64,000 bases of DNA from positions 1,864,253-1,928,252 of the forward strand of contig CP073693.1 in NCBI GenBank assembly GCA_018228645.1, given 5' to 3'. The stretch comes from Clostridiaceae bacterium Marseille-Q4143. Lineage in GTDB: Bacteria; Bacillota; Clostridia; Lachnospirales; Lachnospiraceae. Made by a program: the position numbers and the translations under genes. Shown piece after piece: positions 17,173 through 26,215 of the stretch. The notes beneath the pieces were generated by a model that worked only from the letters and a program-made list of their open reading frames with translations, was not told the DNA's origin and did not search any database. Within the stretch, counting starts at the first letter, position 1, and every line of letters starts with the position of its first letter.

Positions 17173-18411
17173 TTGACAGAACTGGAACATTTACGGATTT
17201 GGAAAAACAGGCTGCATAAAGTCTGCAAGATTGGATATTGGCTGTTGTTCCTGAGTATGGTGATTTACCGCTTTCTGAATACAACACAGCTGTTTGAAGA
17301 TATAGATGTTCTGTATGCAGGAGAGAATCTGGGAAGCAGTTTATTGCGACTGCTATTCTTGCAGCCGCAGGGGCTGATCGTGGTGATTACCATTGGTCTG
17401 TATCTGACAGCGGAAAAGATCGCATGGAAAAAGATGGGAATAATGCTGCTTTTCAGCATAAGTCTGTTGTATGCAGGACACCAGGTGAATGCAGATGCAT
17501 TGATCTCTTATCTGCTGCTCTTGCCGGGGGCGCGTTATGTTTCTTTTGAAAAGCTGATCAGAGTCTATGTGGCGGTTGGAATCATATTAACAGTGGGGAT
17601 TATAGCCGGAGCATTTACCGGAACTGTGGACAATCTGGTCTGGACGCTCTGGGACGGAAGAACGAGAGCTTCTTTTGGATTTATCTATCCTACAGATTTC
17701 GTGGCCCACGTTTTTTTCCTGATATTGGCTTATTGGTATGTACGTGGCCGGAAGATCAGCTATATGGAAATGGCGGCAGTGCTTGCGCTGGCCTGGTTGA
17801 CTATGAAGTATTGTATCACCAGATGCTCTTCAGCGTTGATTGCAGTGACAGCTGTTGTTATGCTTTATAACCGGTTGTTTTCCAAGCGGTTGAAACTGGA
17901 AAAAATTGTTTTAGAGAACATGCCGTTTTTAATGGCGTTGGTGACAACGGGACTGGGACTTTTATACAGCAGTGACAAACCGACATTTGTTCAATGGAAT
18001 GGATGGTTAAGTAATCGTTTGATTCTTATTAAAAGAGGTGCTGATCTGAAAGGCTTTCATCTATGGGGCAGCAATATGCAGATGGCCGGAAATGGAGGGA
18101 AGACCAGTAGTCCTTCCCGTTACTTTTATATTGACAGTGCCTATATGCAGCTGGCACTGCTGTATGGCATTATTTTGCTGGCGGTGGTTCTGATTTTGCT
18201 GACCATCGTATGTAAAAAAGCTGTTGTGCAGGAGCAGTGGGTATTGCTCTGGATTGTGGCGCTGGCCTGTGTTCATGGGGTGATTGAACAGCATCTGATA
18301 GAATTGGAGTATTTTCCGTTCTTTCTGGCAGTATTTGGAACAATTGCAAAGGAAGAACCAACAGGGGAGAAGAAAGGACTCATAGAACGGTTACATGGAA
18401 AAAAGGAATAG
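17173..18411 (+). CDS. Wzy-like polysaccharide polymerase / O-antigen ligase-type membrane protein
   Basis: A protein of about 410 residues with ten or more membrane segments. RTRASFGFIYPTDFVAHVFF in the middle resembles the conserved RxSFGF-hPN region of Gram-positive Wzy-type polymerases, and a large extracytoplasmic loop follows. Such enzymes join undecaprenyl-linked repeat units outside the membrane. The start is uncertain. TTG 17173 abuts the AGGAG site with no spacing, and CTG 17182 would be well spaced but is a rare start. The end overlaps the flippase gene by 17 bases, and the polymerase-flippase pairing supports the assignment. Confidence 0.75.
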   Translation: MTELEHLRIWKNRLHKVCKIGYWLLFLSMVIYRFLNTTQLFEDIDVLYAGENLGSSLLRLLFLQPQGLIVVITIGLYLTAEKIAWKKMGIMLLFSISLLYAGHQVNADALISYLLLLPGARYVSFEKLIRVYVAVGIILTVGIIAGAFTGTVDNLVWTLWDGRTRASFGFIYPTDFVAHVFFLILAYWYVRGRKISYMEMAAVLALAWLTMKYCITRCSSALIAVTAVVMLYNRLFSKRLKLEKIVLENMPFLMALVTTGLGLLYSSDKPTFVQWNGWLSNRLILIKRGADLKGFHLWGSNMQMAGNGGKTSSPSRYFYIDSAYMQLALLYGIILLAVVLILLTIVCKKAVVQEQWVLLWIVALACVHGVIEQHLIELEYFPFFLAVFGTIAKEEPTGEKKGLIERLHGKKE

Positions 18412-19930
18412 TCTTGCCCTCATGAGCAGCACCATCAGCATGGGCGCGCAGGTGATATATTTATTGATTAATTTTGTACTTCGCAGATTTTTTATTCAAT
18501 ATTTTGGAGTAGAGATTCTGGGAATTAACGGTGTGCTGGCAGATGTGCTCAATACCTTGTCTCTGGCAGAGCTGGGAATTCAGTCAGCTATTACGTTCCG
18601 GCTGTACGAACCACTGGCAAAAGGCAGAATGGGGGAAGTCAATGAGATTATTACCCTGTTCAGAAAGCTTTACTGGGCAATCGGCTGCTTCTTTGTAGTG
18701 GCAGGATTTGTCTGTATGCCTTTTCTCGGATTTTTTATTAAAGATGTATCTTACAGCATGGGATATATCCGGATTGCATTTTTTCTGCAGTTGATGGTAT
18801 CGGCTTCCACCTATTTCCTTGCATATAAGAGAACGCTGCTGTATGCAGATCAGAAGCAGTATGTCTGCTCTCTGGTGGACATCGTGTGTAATGTTGGTTT
18901 TGCGGTGATTAAATTCGGGATTATCATCGGCACGGGAAATTATTACGCATATCTGGTAGCGCAGATTATTCAGAATGTGATTTCTAATCTGATTGTGCAT
19001 GTGATATGTAAGAAACAGTATGAAGAACTGAATGAATATGTGGAAGTTGGAGCGGAATTAAAGAAAAATCTGTTTTCAGATGTGAAGAATGTATTTACCA
19101 GCAAACTGGCTACGTATGTATACGGCTCTACGGATAATCTGGTAATTTCTTCTCTGATCAGTACGGTGTCAGTAGGATATCTGTCCAGCTATAAGTACAT
19201 TACCTCCTGCCTTATGAGTATTGTTTATTATATGATGATACCGATTCAGCCTATGATCGGTAATTATCTGGTAGATGAGAGCTTGGAACGGTCAAAGAAT
19301 CTGTTTCGAAATTATACATTTGTCCGGTATTTTCTGGCAATGATATTACTGGTGCCGGCTATTTGTCTTGCGGATACATTTATTGCCATCTGGATTGGCG
19401 GAGAGTTTACTATGAATCCGATGATTACGTATCTTCTGGTGGCAGATACCTATATTTCCATCGTATATGGTCCGACGGGTGAATATATTAATGCGCGCGG
19501 ACTGTTTGAAAAGGAAAAGAAAATTATGATTCTGGCAGCGGTCATGAATATTGTGCTGTCGGTTGCAGGTACGTTTGTGATTGGCATTTATGGTGTATTG
19601 CTGGGAACGGTTGTCTGCCAGGTGATTTTGTGGATTGGAAAGAGTTCAATTGTATTTAAACATATTTTTCATATGGAAAGGAAGGAATATGCCGGATACT
19701 GGCTGGAGCAGGGAAAAGGACTGCTGCTGTTCTGCCTGACCGCATGGGCAGGAAAACTGTTTACTGCCTGTGTACTGCCGGAGGCGGGAATCGTCTCATT
19801 TGTGGTAAAAGGCGCAGTGCTGGTAGTGTTCTGTTTCCTCGTACTGACAGTATTCTACCGGAAGACTTCCGGATATGGATATGTGATGAAAGTAAAAGAT
19901 ATGGTAGTTGGAAAGCTGAGACGCAGATAA
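18395..19930 (+). CDS. Wzx-type oligosaccharide flippase (MOP superfamily)
   Basis: A 511-residue protein with about 12-14 membrane segments. Its N-terminal region (VLRRFFIQYFGVEILGINGV, then LAELGIQSAI) is typical of polysaccharide transporters of the RfbX/Wzx type. They move undecaprenyl-diphosphate-linked repeat units across the membrane. The C-terminal part contains the usual second half with YISIVYGPTGEYINARG. It overlaps the polymerase gene by 17 bases and is followed 9 bases later by a DUF6492 gene. This is the only flippase in the window, although two initiating sugar transferases are present. Confidence 0.85.
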   Translation: MEKRNSLALMSSTISMGAQVIYLLINFVLRRFFIQYFGVEILGINGVLADVLNTLSLAELGIQSAITFRLYEPLAKGRMGEVNEIITLFRKLYWAIGCFFVVAGFVCMPFLGFFIKDVSYSMGYIRIAFFLQLMVSASTYFLAYKRTLLYADQKQYVCSLVDIVCNVGFAVIKFGIIIGTGNYYAYLVAQIIQNVISNLIVHVICKKQYEELNEYVEVGAELKKNLFSDVKNVFTSKLATYVYGSTDNLVISSLISTVSVGYLSSYKYITSCLMSIVYYMMIPIQPMIGNYLVDESLERSKNLFRNYTFVRYFLAMILLVPAICLADTFIAIWIGGEFTMNPMITYLLVADTYISIVYGPTGEYINARGLFEKEKKIMILAAVMNIVLSVAGTFVIGIYGVLLGTVVCQVILWIGKSSIVFKHIFHMERKEYAGYWLEQGKGLLLFCLTAWAGKLFTACVLPEAGIVSFVVKGAVLVVFCFLVLTVFYRKTSGYGYVMKVKDMVVGKLRRR

Positions 19931-19939
19931 GGAGATCGC

Positions 19940-20848
19940 ATGAAACCTTTATATGATGTAATTGTACCGATGACAAAGGACAATCTTCCGGTCTTCCGGA
20001 TGAATATCCAGTGGATGAAACGCAATCTGGACTGTAAGAGAATCATCGTGATTGGTGCAGAGGGCTTAAGGGAAGAAAGCAGGAAACTGGGAGCAGAATT
20101 CCTGAATGAAGATCAGCTCTGTGAAGGAATGACACTTGGTGCAGTGAAGGAGTATATGACAAAGCGCACAGGAAAGGCATCCAGGTCAGGCTGGTATTTT
20201 CAGCAGTTTTTGAAATTTGGCTATGCGCAGGTATGTGAAGATGAGTACTACATCGTCTGGGATTCTGACACCGTGCCGCTTCATCCTATTTCTCATTTTC
20301 AGGATGGAAAACCGGTGTTTACGAAGAAAGAGGAGATGGAGCCACCCTATTTTGAGACGCTGGACCGACTGTTTGCAGGAGAAGTGAAACGATACGGGGA
20401 TTTTTCGTTCATTTGTGAAAACATGATTTTCTCCGTAGCGGTGATGAAGGAAATGCTGGAGAACCTGATGCAGCAGCCACAGCTTTCCGGCGACAGTTTC
20501 TGGAAGCGGATATTGAGTGCGGTGTCAGATGACAATCTTCCGGGATCCGGATTCAGCGAATTTGAGACCTATGGAAACTATGTGATGAAATATCATCCGG
20601 GGATGTATGCGCTGCGGACATTGAGAGGATTGCGAAAGGGTGCGGAATTCTTTGGGACAATTCCGACGGAGAAACAGCTTCTATGGGCGGCGAAGAGCTA
20701 TGATACCATTGCGTTTGAGCGTTGGAGCCATCATCGGAAAATATTAGGGAGGATTTGCAGAAATACAGTTATACAAAAATGTTTTTCACTTCGCACGGTA
20801 GTGGAAATGAAAGGGTTGATTTCAAGAATCAGAAGCATCGGAAAATAA
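19940..20848 (+). CDS. DUF6492 family glycosyltransferase-like protein
   Basis: A 302-residue soluble protein. YDVIVPMTKDNLPVF at the N-terminus, GWYFQQFLKFGYA and the acidic YIVWDSDTVPL (about residues 95-105) match the DUF6492 pattern. The D-x-D is what a GT-A fold uses to hold a metal and nucleotide sugar. The family is presumed to be glycosyltransferases, but donor and acceptor are unknown. A GGAG site precedes ATG 19940. It sits between the flippase and two GT2 genes in one unit. Confidence 0.75.
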   Translation: MKPLYDVIVPMTKDNLPVFRMNIQWMKRNLDCKRIIVIGAEGLREESRKLGAEFLNEDQLCEGMTLGAVKEYMTKRTGKASRSGWYFQQFLKFGYAQVCEDEYYIVWDSDTVPLHPISHFQDGKPVFTKKEEMEPPYFETLDRLFAGEVKRYGDFSFICENMIFSVAVMKEMLENLMQQPQLSGDSFWKRILSAVSDDNLPGSGFSEFETYGNYVMKYHPGMYALRTLRGLRKGAEFFGTIPTEKQLLWAAKSYDTIAFERWSHHRKILGRICRNTVIQKCFSLRTVVEMKGLISRIRSIGK

Positions 20849-20860
20849 CGGAGGACTTAC

Positions 20861-21820
20861 ATGGAGACAGCTTGCAGATTTTCGATCATTGTTCCCATCT
20901 ATAACGTGGGAGAATATCTGAAAAAATGTGTAGAATCACTGGAACAGCAGAATTTTGAATCATACGAGATATTGCTGGTGGATGACGGCAGCATAGATGG
21001 AAGTGGGGGAATTTGCGACAGCCTGGCAAGGGCACAGACAAAAGTAAAGGTTTTTCATGAGAAAAACAAAGGGGTGTCTGCAGCAAGAAATTGTGGACTG
21101 AAAAATGCAAAAGGGGAGTATATCCTTTTCGTGGACGGGGACGATTATGTGGAACCCGATTTTTGCAGCGAACTGGATCGGATTTTAAAAGAGCATGAAA
21201 ATCCTGAAATTGCGGTATATGGAGCGACAGAAGAGGATGGGAAGCATCAGAAAGAGTTGAATCCATCTGAGATCAGGGAAAACAGGGTGGTGTCCGGTCA
21301 CGATTATCTGCTGTTATGTTACCAGGAAAATCATCTGAGCAATACGGTCTGGACCTATGCCTGGAAAAAAGACTTTCTGGAAAGTCATGACCTGAGATTT
21401 GTAGAAGGAATTCTGCATGAAGATGTGGAATTTATACCAAGGGCACTTTTGCAGGCGAAGCGTTTGGTCAGGGCAGATATCAGGCCTTATCATTATTGTG
21501 TCAGATCGAATTCGATCAGTACACAGAGACATAAAGAGAAAAATATAAAAGATCTGTTTTGGGTGCTGGCACAGCAGCAACAGCTTGCAAAGCAGCAGGA
21601 ACCGGAACTGAGACGTTGGATGAAGAACGGAATTTTGAACAGCTATCTGAATATGGTACAGGAGGCGCGAATTTACCGGCCGGAATACAGAAGCTATTTC
21701 AAAAAAAGATTTATGTGGGGAAAAGCGGCAACAATAAAGAATCATATGCGTGTGGGGCTGTGTACGATCAGTCCATGGCTTTACTGTAAAGTAAATGATT
21801 TTTACAAAAAATTGGGATAA
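20861..21820 (+). CDS. GT2 glycosyltransferase, first of a tandem pair
   Basis: A 319-residue GT-A enzyme. The N-terminus FSIIVPIYNVGEYLKKCVES, VDDGSIDGS and FVDGDDYVEPDF (DxD metal site about residue 91) are classical GT2 features, the same as in CpsI/EpsJ-type transferases. It probably adds a hexose or hexosamine to the growing lipid-linked unit on the cytoplasmic face. The next gene is a clear paralogue: both share ILHEDVEF, the KEKNI.DLF block and an end with CTISP.LYC..ND.YK. They therefore arose by tandem duplication. It begins 12 bases after the DUF6492 gene with a GGAGG site. Confidence 0.88.
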   Translation: METACRFSIIVPIYNVGEYLKKCVESLEQQNFESYEILLVDDGSIDGSGGICDSLARAQTKVKVFHEKNKGVSAARNCGLKNAKGEYILFVDGDDYVEPDFCSELDRILKEHENPEIAVYGATEEDGKHQKELNPSEIRENRVVSGHDYLLLCYQENHLSNTVWTYAWKKDFLESHDLRFVEGILHEDVEFIPRALLQAKRLVRADIRPYHYCVRSNSISTQRHKEKNIKDLFWVLAQQQQLAKQQEPELRRWMKNGILNSYLNMVQEARIYRPEYRSYFKKRFMWGKAATIKNHMRVGLCTISPWLYCKVNDFYKKLG

Positions 21821-21853
21821 AGTGTAAAAATGAATACAGAGGGGGAGAAGAGG

Positions 21854-22813
21854 GTGAAATACAGATTTTCGATGATTGTTCCTGTTTATAATGTAAAAAG
21901 GTACTTGAAAAGATGTGTGGAATCATTGGTAGAGCAGGAAGGAGCAGAAGCAAAGAGGGAAATTATACTGGTAGATGATGGAAGCACCGATGGAAGCGGG
22001 GAGCTTTGCGATCAGTTTGCGGCGTTGTATGAGAATGTGGTTACTTATCACAAGCAAAATGGAGGATTATCATCGGCCAGAAACTATGGAATTGACAGAG
22101 CGCAGGGAGAGTGGGTTCTGTTTGTGGATTCGGATGATTATGTGAGCAGGAAGAGCTGCCATGTGCTGGAAACGATGATTTCCGATCATCCGGATGCCGA
22201 GGTCATGGTCTATAATGGGACAGAGATTGAAGGAACCCATAAGAAGAGATGCAGAAGAAATGTGCAGAATGGAAGAGAGACAAACGGAGAGGAATATGTG
22301 ATCTACCATTATAAGAACAGGAGTTTTCATGTGGAAGCCTGGCTCTATGTATATCGGTTGGCGTATCTGAACCAAAACCAGCTGCGTTTCCGGGAGGGAA
22401 TCCTTCATGAAGATGTGGAATTCACGCTTCGGGCGGTACTTCCGGCAAAGAAGATAGTGGAAATAGAAGAACCGTTATATTACTACGTGATTCGGAAAAA
22501 TTCCATCAGTACAGGAAAAAATAAAGAGAAAAATATTCATGATCTGTTTCAGACGCTGGAAATGCAGGCAAAATTTGCGGAAAAACAGGGCGCTGATCTT
22601 GAAAAATGGATAAAAAATGCGGTGGTAGACAGTTATCTGAATATGATTCAGGAAGCCGGTATGTATGAAAAGTGTTATCGGAAATTTATCAAAAAGAGAT
22701 TTTTATGGGGAAAACCGGCAACCCTGTGGAATCATTTCCGGGTTGTGCTGTGTACCATAAGTCCCAGATTATATTGTGAAATAAATGATACATATAAAAG
22801 ATTAAGAGAGTGA
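21854..22813 (+). CDS. GT2 glycosyltransferase, second of a tandem pair
   Basis: A 319-residue GT2 enzyme with FSMIVPVYNVKRYLKRCVES, VDDGSTDGSG and FVDSDDYVSRK (DxD). It is a diverged duplicate of the preceding gene, alike over the full length. GTG 21854 is preferred as start because GGGGGAG lies 6 bases before it; the in-frame ATG at 21830 has no ribosome site and would add eight residues with no counterpart in the paralogue. The two copies may add different sugars or the same sugar twice in the repeat unit. Its stop overlaps the next start (GTGA at 22810-22813). Confidence 0.88.
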   Translation: MKYRFSMIVPVYNVKRYLKRCVESLVEQEGAEAKREIILVDDGSTDGSGELCDQFAALYENVVTYHKQNGGLSSARNYGIDRAQGEWVLFVDSDDYVSRKSCHVLETMISDHPDAEVMVYNGTEIEGTHKKRCRRNVQNGRETNGEEYVIYHYKNRSFHVEAWLYVYRLAYLNQNQLRFREGILHEDVEFTLRAVLPAKKIVEIEEPLYYYVIRKNSISTGKNKEKNIHDLFQTLEMQAKFAEKQGADLEKWIKNAVVDSYLNMIQEAGMYEKCYRKFIKKRFLWGKPATLWNHFRVVLCTISPRLYCEINDTYKRLRE

Positions 22814-23973
22814 AAGTGTGTACAGATATGAAAAAAGGCTTAATTACACTGGTGGTAGTCGGTTACAACCGGCCGGATTCCATCCGACGGATCCTGGGAT
22901 CGCTGGAGCGGGCGGACTATGACTATGAAGATATCCGGCTGGTGGTCAGCATTGATCACAGTGGAATGGAAGAGGTTGTAAAGACTGCAGAGGAATGTGT
23001 CTGGTCCCATGGACCGAAGGAGGTCTTTTATCAGCCGCTTCGCTTGGGACTGCGGAAACACATTATTTCCTGCGGTGATATGACAGAAAAATACGGTGCA
23101 GTTATGATTCTGGAGGACGACCTGTTCGTGTCACCAGATTTCTATAACTATGCTATGCAGGCACTGGAGCGTTATGGGGATGACCCGCGGATTGCAGGTA
23201 TTTCCTTGAATACGAAACGGGAACTGTTGGAGAGTCCGTATCCGTTCTTTCCGCTGCATACGGGATATGATGTGTATTTTCAGCAGTTTGCATCTTCCTG
23301 GGGACAGGTATGGAACCGGAGAATGTGGGCGGACTTTAAGGCATGGTATGAGGAGAATCAGACGTTACCGCGGAATGTGAATGTGCCGTTGACGGTGTTA
23401 AATTATCCGGAAACTTCCTGGGCGAAGTTTTACCAGACCTATGTGGTGGAGAAAAATAAGTTCTATGTGTTCAGCTATGATTCATTGACCACCAATTTTG
23501 GTGATGCGGGGGAGCATTTTAACCATGATTCTTCTGCATTCCAGTCCGTTTTATTTTATGGTAAGAAAGAGTATCGCATGCCAGCTTTTGAGGATGGCGT
23601 AAAATATGATATCTTCGGGGAACCGCTTGGACTGGGAAAGGTGCTAGAGGTACCGGAAGAAGAACTGACCTGTGACTTTTGGGGAAGGAAGCAGGAGGCT
23701 TCTTACAAGAGATATTTATTGACCTGCTGCCGCCGTCCCTACAAAGTGGTAAAGCAGTTTTCCATGTGCATGAAACCTATGGAACTGAATGTGATGGAAC
23801 AGATTCCGGGAAAAGAGATTACCCTCTATGATACCTCGGCGAAAGATGACAATTTCAGCGTGGATAAGAAGGAACGGATTCGTCTGCTGGAATATGGCTA
23901 TGGCATCATCAACGGGCGGGATTTGCTCAAATGGGCGCTTGACCGGATGAAACAGAAATATCGGAAAGGCTGA
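22810..23973 (+). CDS. GT-A glycosyltransferase resembling GNT-I/GT13 and GT2
   Basis: A 387-residue protein. LITLVVVGYNRPDSIRRIL at the start is a GT-A opening strand. MILEDDLFVSPDFYNYA (about residues 99-115) carries an EDD metal site seen in GNT-I-like (GT13) enzymes rather than the usual GT2 DxD. SSWGQVWNRRMWADF may form the acceptor side. Donor and linkage are unknown. The start may be GTG 22810, coupled to the previous stop, or ATG 22828; the coupled start is kept. It lies in the same transcription unit as the tandem GT2 genes. Confidence 0.75.
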   Translation: MKVCTDMKKGLITLVVVGYNRPDSIRRILGSLERADYDYEDIRLVVSIDHSGMEEVVKTAEECVWSHGPKEVFYQPLRLGLRKHIISCGDMTEKYGAVMILEDDLFVSPDFYNYAMQALERYGDDPRIAGISLNTKRELLESPYPFFPLHTGYDVYFQQFASSWGQVWNRRMWADFKAWYEENQTLPRNVNVPLTVLNYPETSWAKFYQTYVVEKNKFYVFSYDSLTTNFGDAGEHFNHDSSAFQSVLFYGKKEYRMPAFEDGVKYDIFGEPLGLGKVLEVPEEELTCDFWGRKQEASYKRYLLTCCRRPYKVVKQFSMCMKPMELNVMEQIPGKEITLYDTSAKDDNFSVDKKERIRLLEYGYGIINGRDLLKWALDRMKQKYRKG

Positions 23974-23978
23974 AGAAC

Positions 23979-25145
23979 GTGAAGCTTTGTTTGATGGGGC
24001 CGCCTCTTGGAGAGTGCGGCGGAATACAGAGAGTGATGGTCAGCGTAGCCAATGAGCTGGCGAAAGAACATGAAGTTACTTTACTTTCCATTCAGAATTC
24101 AAAAGGAAACTCCTATTATGAAGTGGATCCTTCTATCAGAATCTGCAATATGAACCGGGAGTACGGGAAAAGGGGCCAGCTACTGCGCCGGGTAGTGAAG
24201 AAGCTGGTACGATCTCAAAGCCCGGTACTTCCGGCATCTGTGGCAGCGTGGACCTATTATCCGAAGGATATGGTAAAGGATTTACAGCAGATTCTCACAG
24301 AGAGAGCATTTGACGTTGTCATTGCATCGGCGGTTCCCTGCACGCTGCTTTTAGGACAGGCAGCACCGGGATTGAAAGGCAAGCGTCTTATTGGATGGCA
24401 TCATAATTCGTTCCGAATCTATTTTCGAACGAAGGGCTGTGGGTTTTATGCGCAGCAGAGACTGGCAGAGAATGCATTAAGAAAGCTTGATCAGCTGGTA
24501 TCCCTGACCAGAAGAGATGCGGAAGAATATCAGCGGAATATGAGGCTTCCATGTACGTATATTTATAATCCCCTCAGTTTTTTCAGCAAGGAAAAATCTG
24601 AGGTAAACCAGAAAAATCTGTTGTTTGTCAGCCGGCTGGAAGTACAGCAGAAAGGCCTGGATTTCCTGGTGGATATCGCAGAGGAATTGTTCCACAGACG
24701 TGGATACCGTGACTGGAAATTGCAGATTGTAGGAAATGGCAGTGGATATGAGAAGCTGAAAACCTGGATTCAGGAGCGGAATCTCACCGATCAGGTGGAA
24801 CTTCTGGGAGAACAGAAGGAAGTAGAGCCTTTTTATCAGAATGCGTCGGTATTTTTGTCCACTTCCCGATGGGAAGGATTTGGTGTAGTTATCACAGAAG
24901 CCATGGAATGCGGACTTCCGGTGGTGGCATTTGAGACAGACGGTCCTATGGAGATTCTGCAAAACGGGAAAAGTGGTTATTTGATTCCTAACTATGAATT
25001 GGATAAGTATGCGGATGCGGTGGAAAACCTGATGAAAGATGAGGCACTTCGGTGGAAAATGTCCCGGAATGCCATAGAACGGGCGAAGGATTTTTATCCG
25101 GATAAAATTGTAAAAGAATGGAAAAAAGTAGTAGAAGAGAGGTGA
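23979..25145 (+). CDS. GT4 glycosyltransferase (GT-B fold)
   Basis: A 388-residue retaining glycosyltransferase. CLMGPPLGECGGIQRVMVSV is the N-terminal glycine loop. The C-terminal nucleotide-sugar domain has LLFVSRLEVQQKGLDFLVD, LSTSRWEGFGVVITEAMECG with the E-x7-E pair, and GLPVVAFETDGPMEIL. This resembles PglH/CapM-type GalNAc or hexosamine transferases, but the sugar cannot be stated. GTG 23979 is the start. It is the last gene of the first glycosyltransferase operon and meets the fucosyltransferase-like gene tail to tail, with a hairpin overlapping its stop codon. Confidence 0.88.
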   Translation: MKLCLMGPPLGECGGIQRVMVSVANELAKEHEVTLLSIQNSKGNSYYEVDPSIRICNMNREYGKRGQLLRRVVKKLVRSQSPVLPASVAAWTYYPKDMVKDLQQILTERAFDVVIASAVPCTLLLGQAAPGLKGKRLIGWHHNSFRIYFRTKGCGFYAQQRLAENALRKLDQLVSLTRRDAEEYQRNMRLPCTYIYNPLSFFSKEKSEVNQKNLLFVSRLEVQQKGLDFLVDIAEELFHRRGYRDWKLQIVGNGSGYEKLKTWIQERNLTDQVELLGEQKEVEPFYQNASVFLSTSRWEGFGVVITEAMECGLPVVAFETDGPMEILQNGKSGYLIPNYELDKYADAVENLMKDEALRWKMSRNAIERAKDFYPDKIVKEWKKVVEER

Positions 25146-25159
25146 TTCCTCTCTTCTAC
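25131..25159 (-). terminator. Hairpin terminator between convergent genes
   Basis: Arms GTAGAAGAGAGG (25131-25142) and CCTCTCTTCTAC (25148-25159) pair perfectly over 12 bp. On the minus strand it is followed by TACTTTTTTC, so it ends the GT11 transcript. On the plus strand no T-run follows; there the arm overlaps the end of the GT4 coding region and may work weakly. Confidence 0.8.
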
Positions 25160-25172
25160 TTGGCTATAGCGG

Positions 25173-26084
25173 TTATTTTCGGATCAGTTTTAAAATCTGA
25201 CCTTTCAGATACATGATCCGGCATTGGATGGCAGCCTGAAGGCTCTGGCTGGCTGGAACGACGATCCAATCATCACAGAAGCAGTCCGTAGGATAGAATT
25301 GCCGGCCTACCGGGTAAACGGAAGGACGGACAATCTGATTGGATGAGGTTGTGTTCAATACCGCGGACATAATGGAGAAGGAACTATTGCAGATAATCTC
25401 CCAGTCACAGCGGGACAGCATGCAGAGGTCATGCACCAGGGATCCCCGACAGATCTCGCAGGTAAAATGGGAGGTAAAGTAATCAATGAGCCCTCCTTTT
25501 TTGGGTTTCCGGTCATAGAAAAGAAGGAAGACAGGATCCTTCACCTGGGTCAGTACATAGTCGGCGGCTTTTTTCCAGTAAGAGTCACGGATGCGGAATC
25601 CCTGGCGGACATAGTCTTCTCCGATGCGGAAATGGACGGCTACCAGCGGGCGGCCAGGATATTTGGCACGGAGAGCGGCCAGTTCTTCGTCTACCGGGGC
25701 AGCAATATCTTCGGGAAAAGCGAACCAGCGGCGAACTTCCTCCAGATTATTGTCAAAATAGCGATAAGAAATATAGTGTCCGATCATCAGTGTGTCAGTC
25801 GGAACCTGCAGGGCGTCTGCCTGATAGTTGGTGGTGCGGCTGCTCAAAGGTGGTTCTGCGTAAGTATGGGTGATGGCAGCGGGAAGCTGCTCTAAAAATT
25901 CGTCATGGATGGCCGGAAAAATCGTATGGATTTCATTCCCGTATTTCCGGTCACTGTCATTGATACGGTCATTCCATTCCCGTACAAATCCAAATGGTTC
26001 CTGCCGATTCTGGGCAATGGTTTTTACAGATGCATAAGTAAACATCTGATTTCCAAGCTGATCGGCGATTCTGGCTACCAGCAT
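25173..26084 (-). CDS. GT11 family glycosyltransferase (alpha-1,2-fucosyltransferase-like)
   Basis: A 303-residue protein on the minus strand. LGNQMFTYASVK near the N-terminus and VAVHFRIGEDYVRQGF (about residues 150-165) match the GT11 motifs GNQMFQYA and HxRRGDY. The second is altered: the family's RRGDY reads RIGEDY here. GT11 enzymes move fucose (in some members galactose) from a GDP/UDP donor to a beta-galactoside. No GDP-fucose pathway genes are in this window, so the donor is open. The gene is the only inverted one between two plus-strand blocks and has its own promoter region with an 18-bp palindrome, suggesting separate control. Confidence 0.85.
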   Translation of the reverse strand: MLVARIADQLGNQMFTYASVKTIAQNRQEPFGFVREWNDRINDSDRKYGNEIHTIFPAIHDEFLEQLPAAITHTYAEPPLSSRTTNYQADALQVPTDTLMIGHYISYRYFDNNLEEVRRWFAFPEDIAAPVDEELAALRAKYPGRPLVAVHFRIGEDYVRQGFRIRDSYWKKAADYVLTQVKDPVFLLFYDRKPKKGGLIDYFTSHFTCEICRGSLVHDLCMLSRCDWEIICNSSFSIMSAVLNTTSSNQIVRPSVYPVGRQFYPTDCFCDDWIVVPASQSLQAAIQCRIMYLKGQILKLIRK

Positions 26085-26099
26085 AAAGTAAAGTCCTTT

Positions 26100-26127
26100 C
26101 TTATATCACAATGAATTTATTGTACAA
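26100..26127 (-). promoter_or_regulatory. Predicted promoter of the GT11 gene
   Basis: On the minus strand TTGTAC (26127-26122) and TATAAG (26105-26100) are 16 bases apart, with the leader running to the start at 26084. The -35 box lies inside the palindrome at 26115-26132. Confidence 0.55.
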
Positions 26128-26132
26128 TAAAT
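26115..26132. promoter_or_regulatory. 18-bp perfect palindrome, possible operator
   Basis: ATTTATTGTACAATAAAT is fully self-complementary and covers the -35 box of the divergent GT11 promoter. A dimeric repressor bound here would block that promoter. There is no T-tract or loop, so it is not a terminator. Confidence 0.5.
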
Positions 26133-26152
26133 CCGGAAAAATGGAAATAGAA

Positions 26153-26182
26153 TTTACATAAGGTCCTACTCTGAATTATAAT
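26153..26182 (+). promoter_or_regulatory. Predicted promoter of the GT4 gene at 26216
   Basis: TTTACA (26153-26158) and TATAAT (26177-26182) with an 18-base spacer. A GGGAGGG ribosome site and ATG follow about 35 bases later. Confidence 0.6.
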
Positions 26183-26215
26183 GAACAAAAAAGAAGAACA
26201 ATCCGGGAGGGAAAA

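Noticed and set aside
26115..26132. Palindrome as a terminator
   Set aside because: It has no loop or T-tract and lies in a divergent promoter region, so an operator is more likely.
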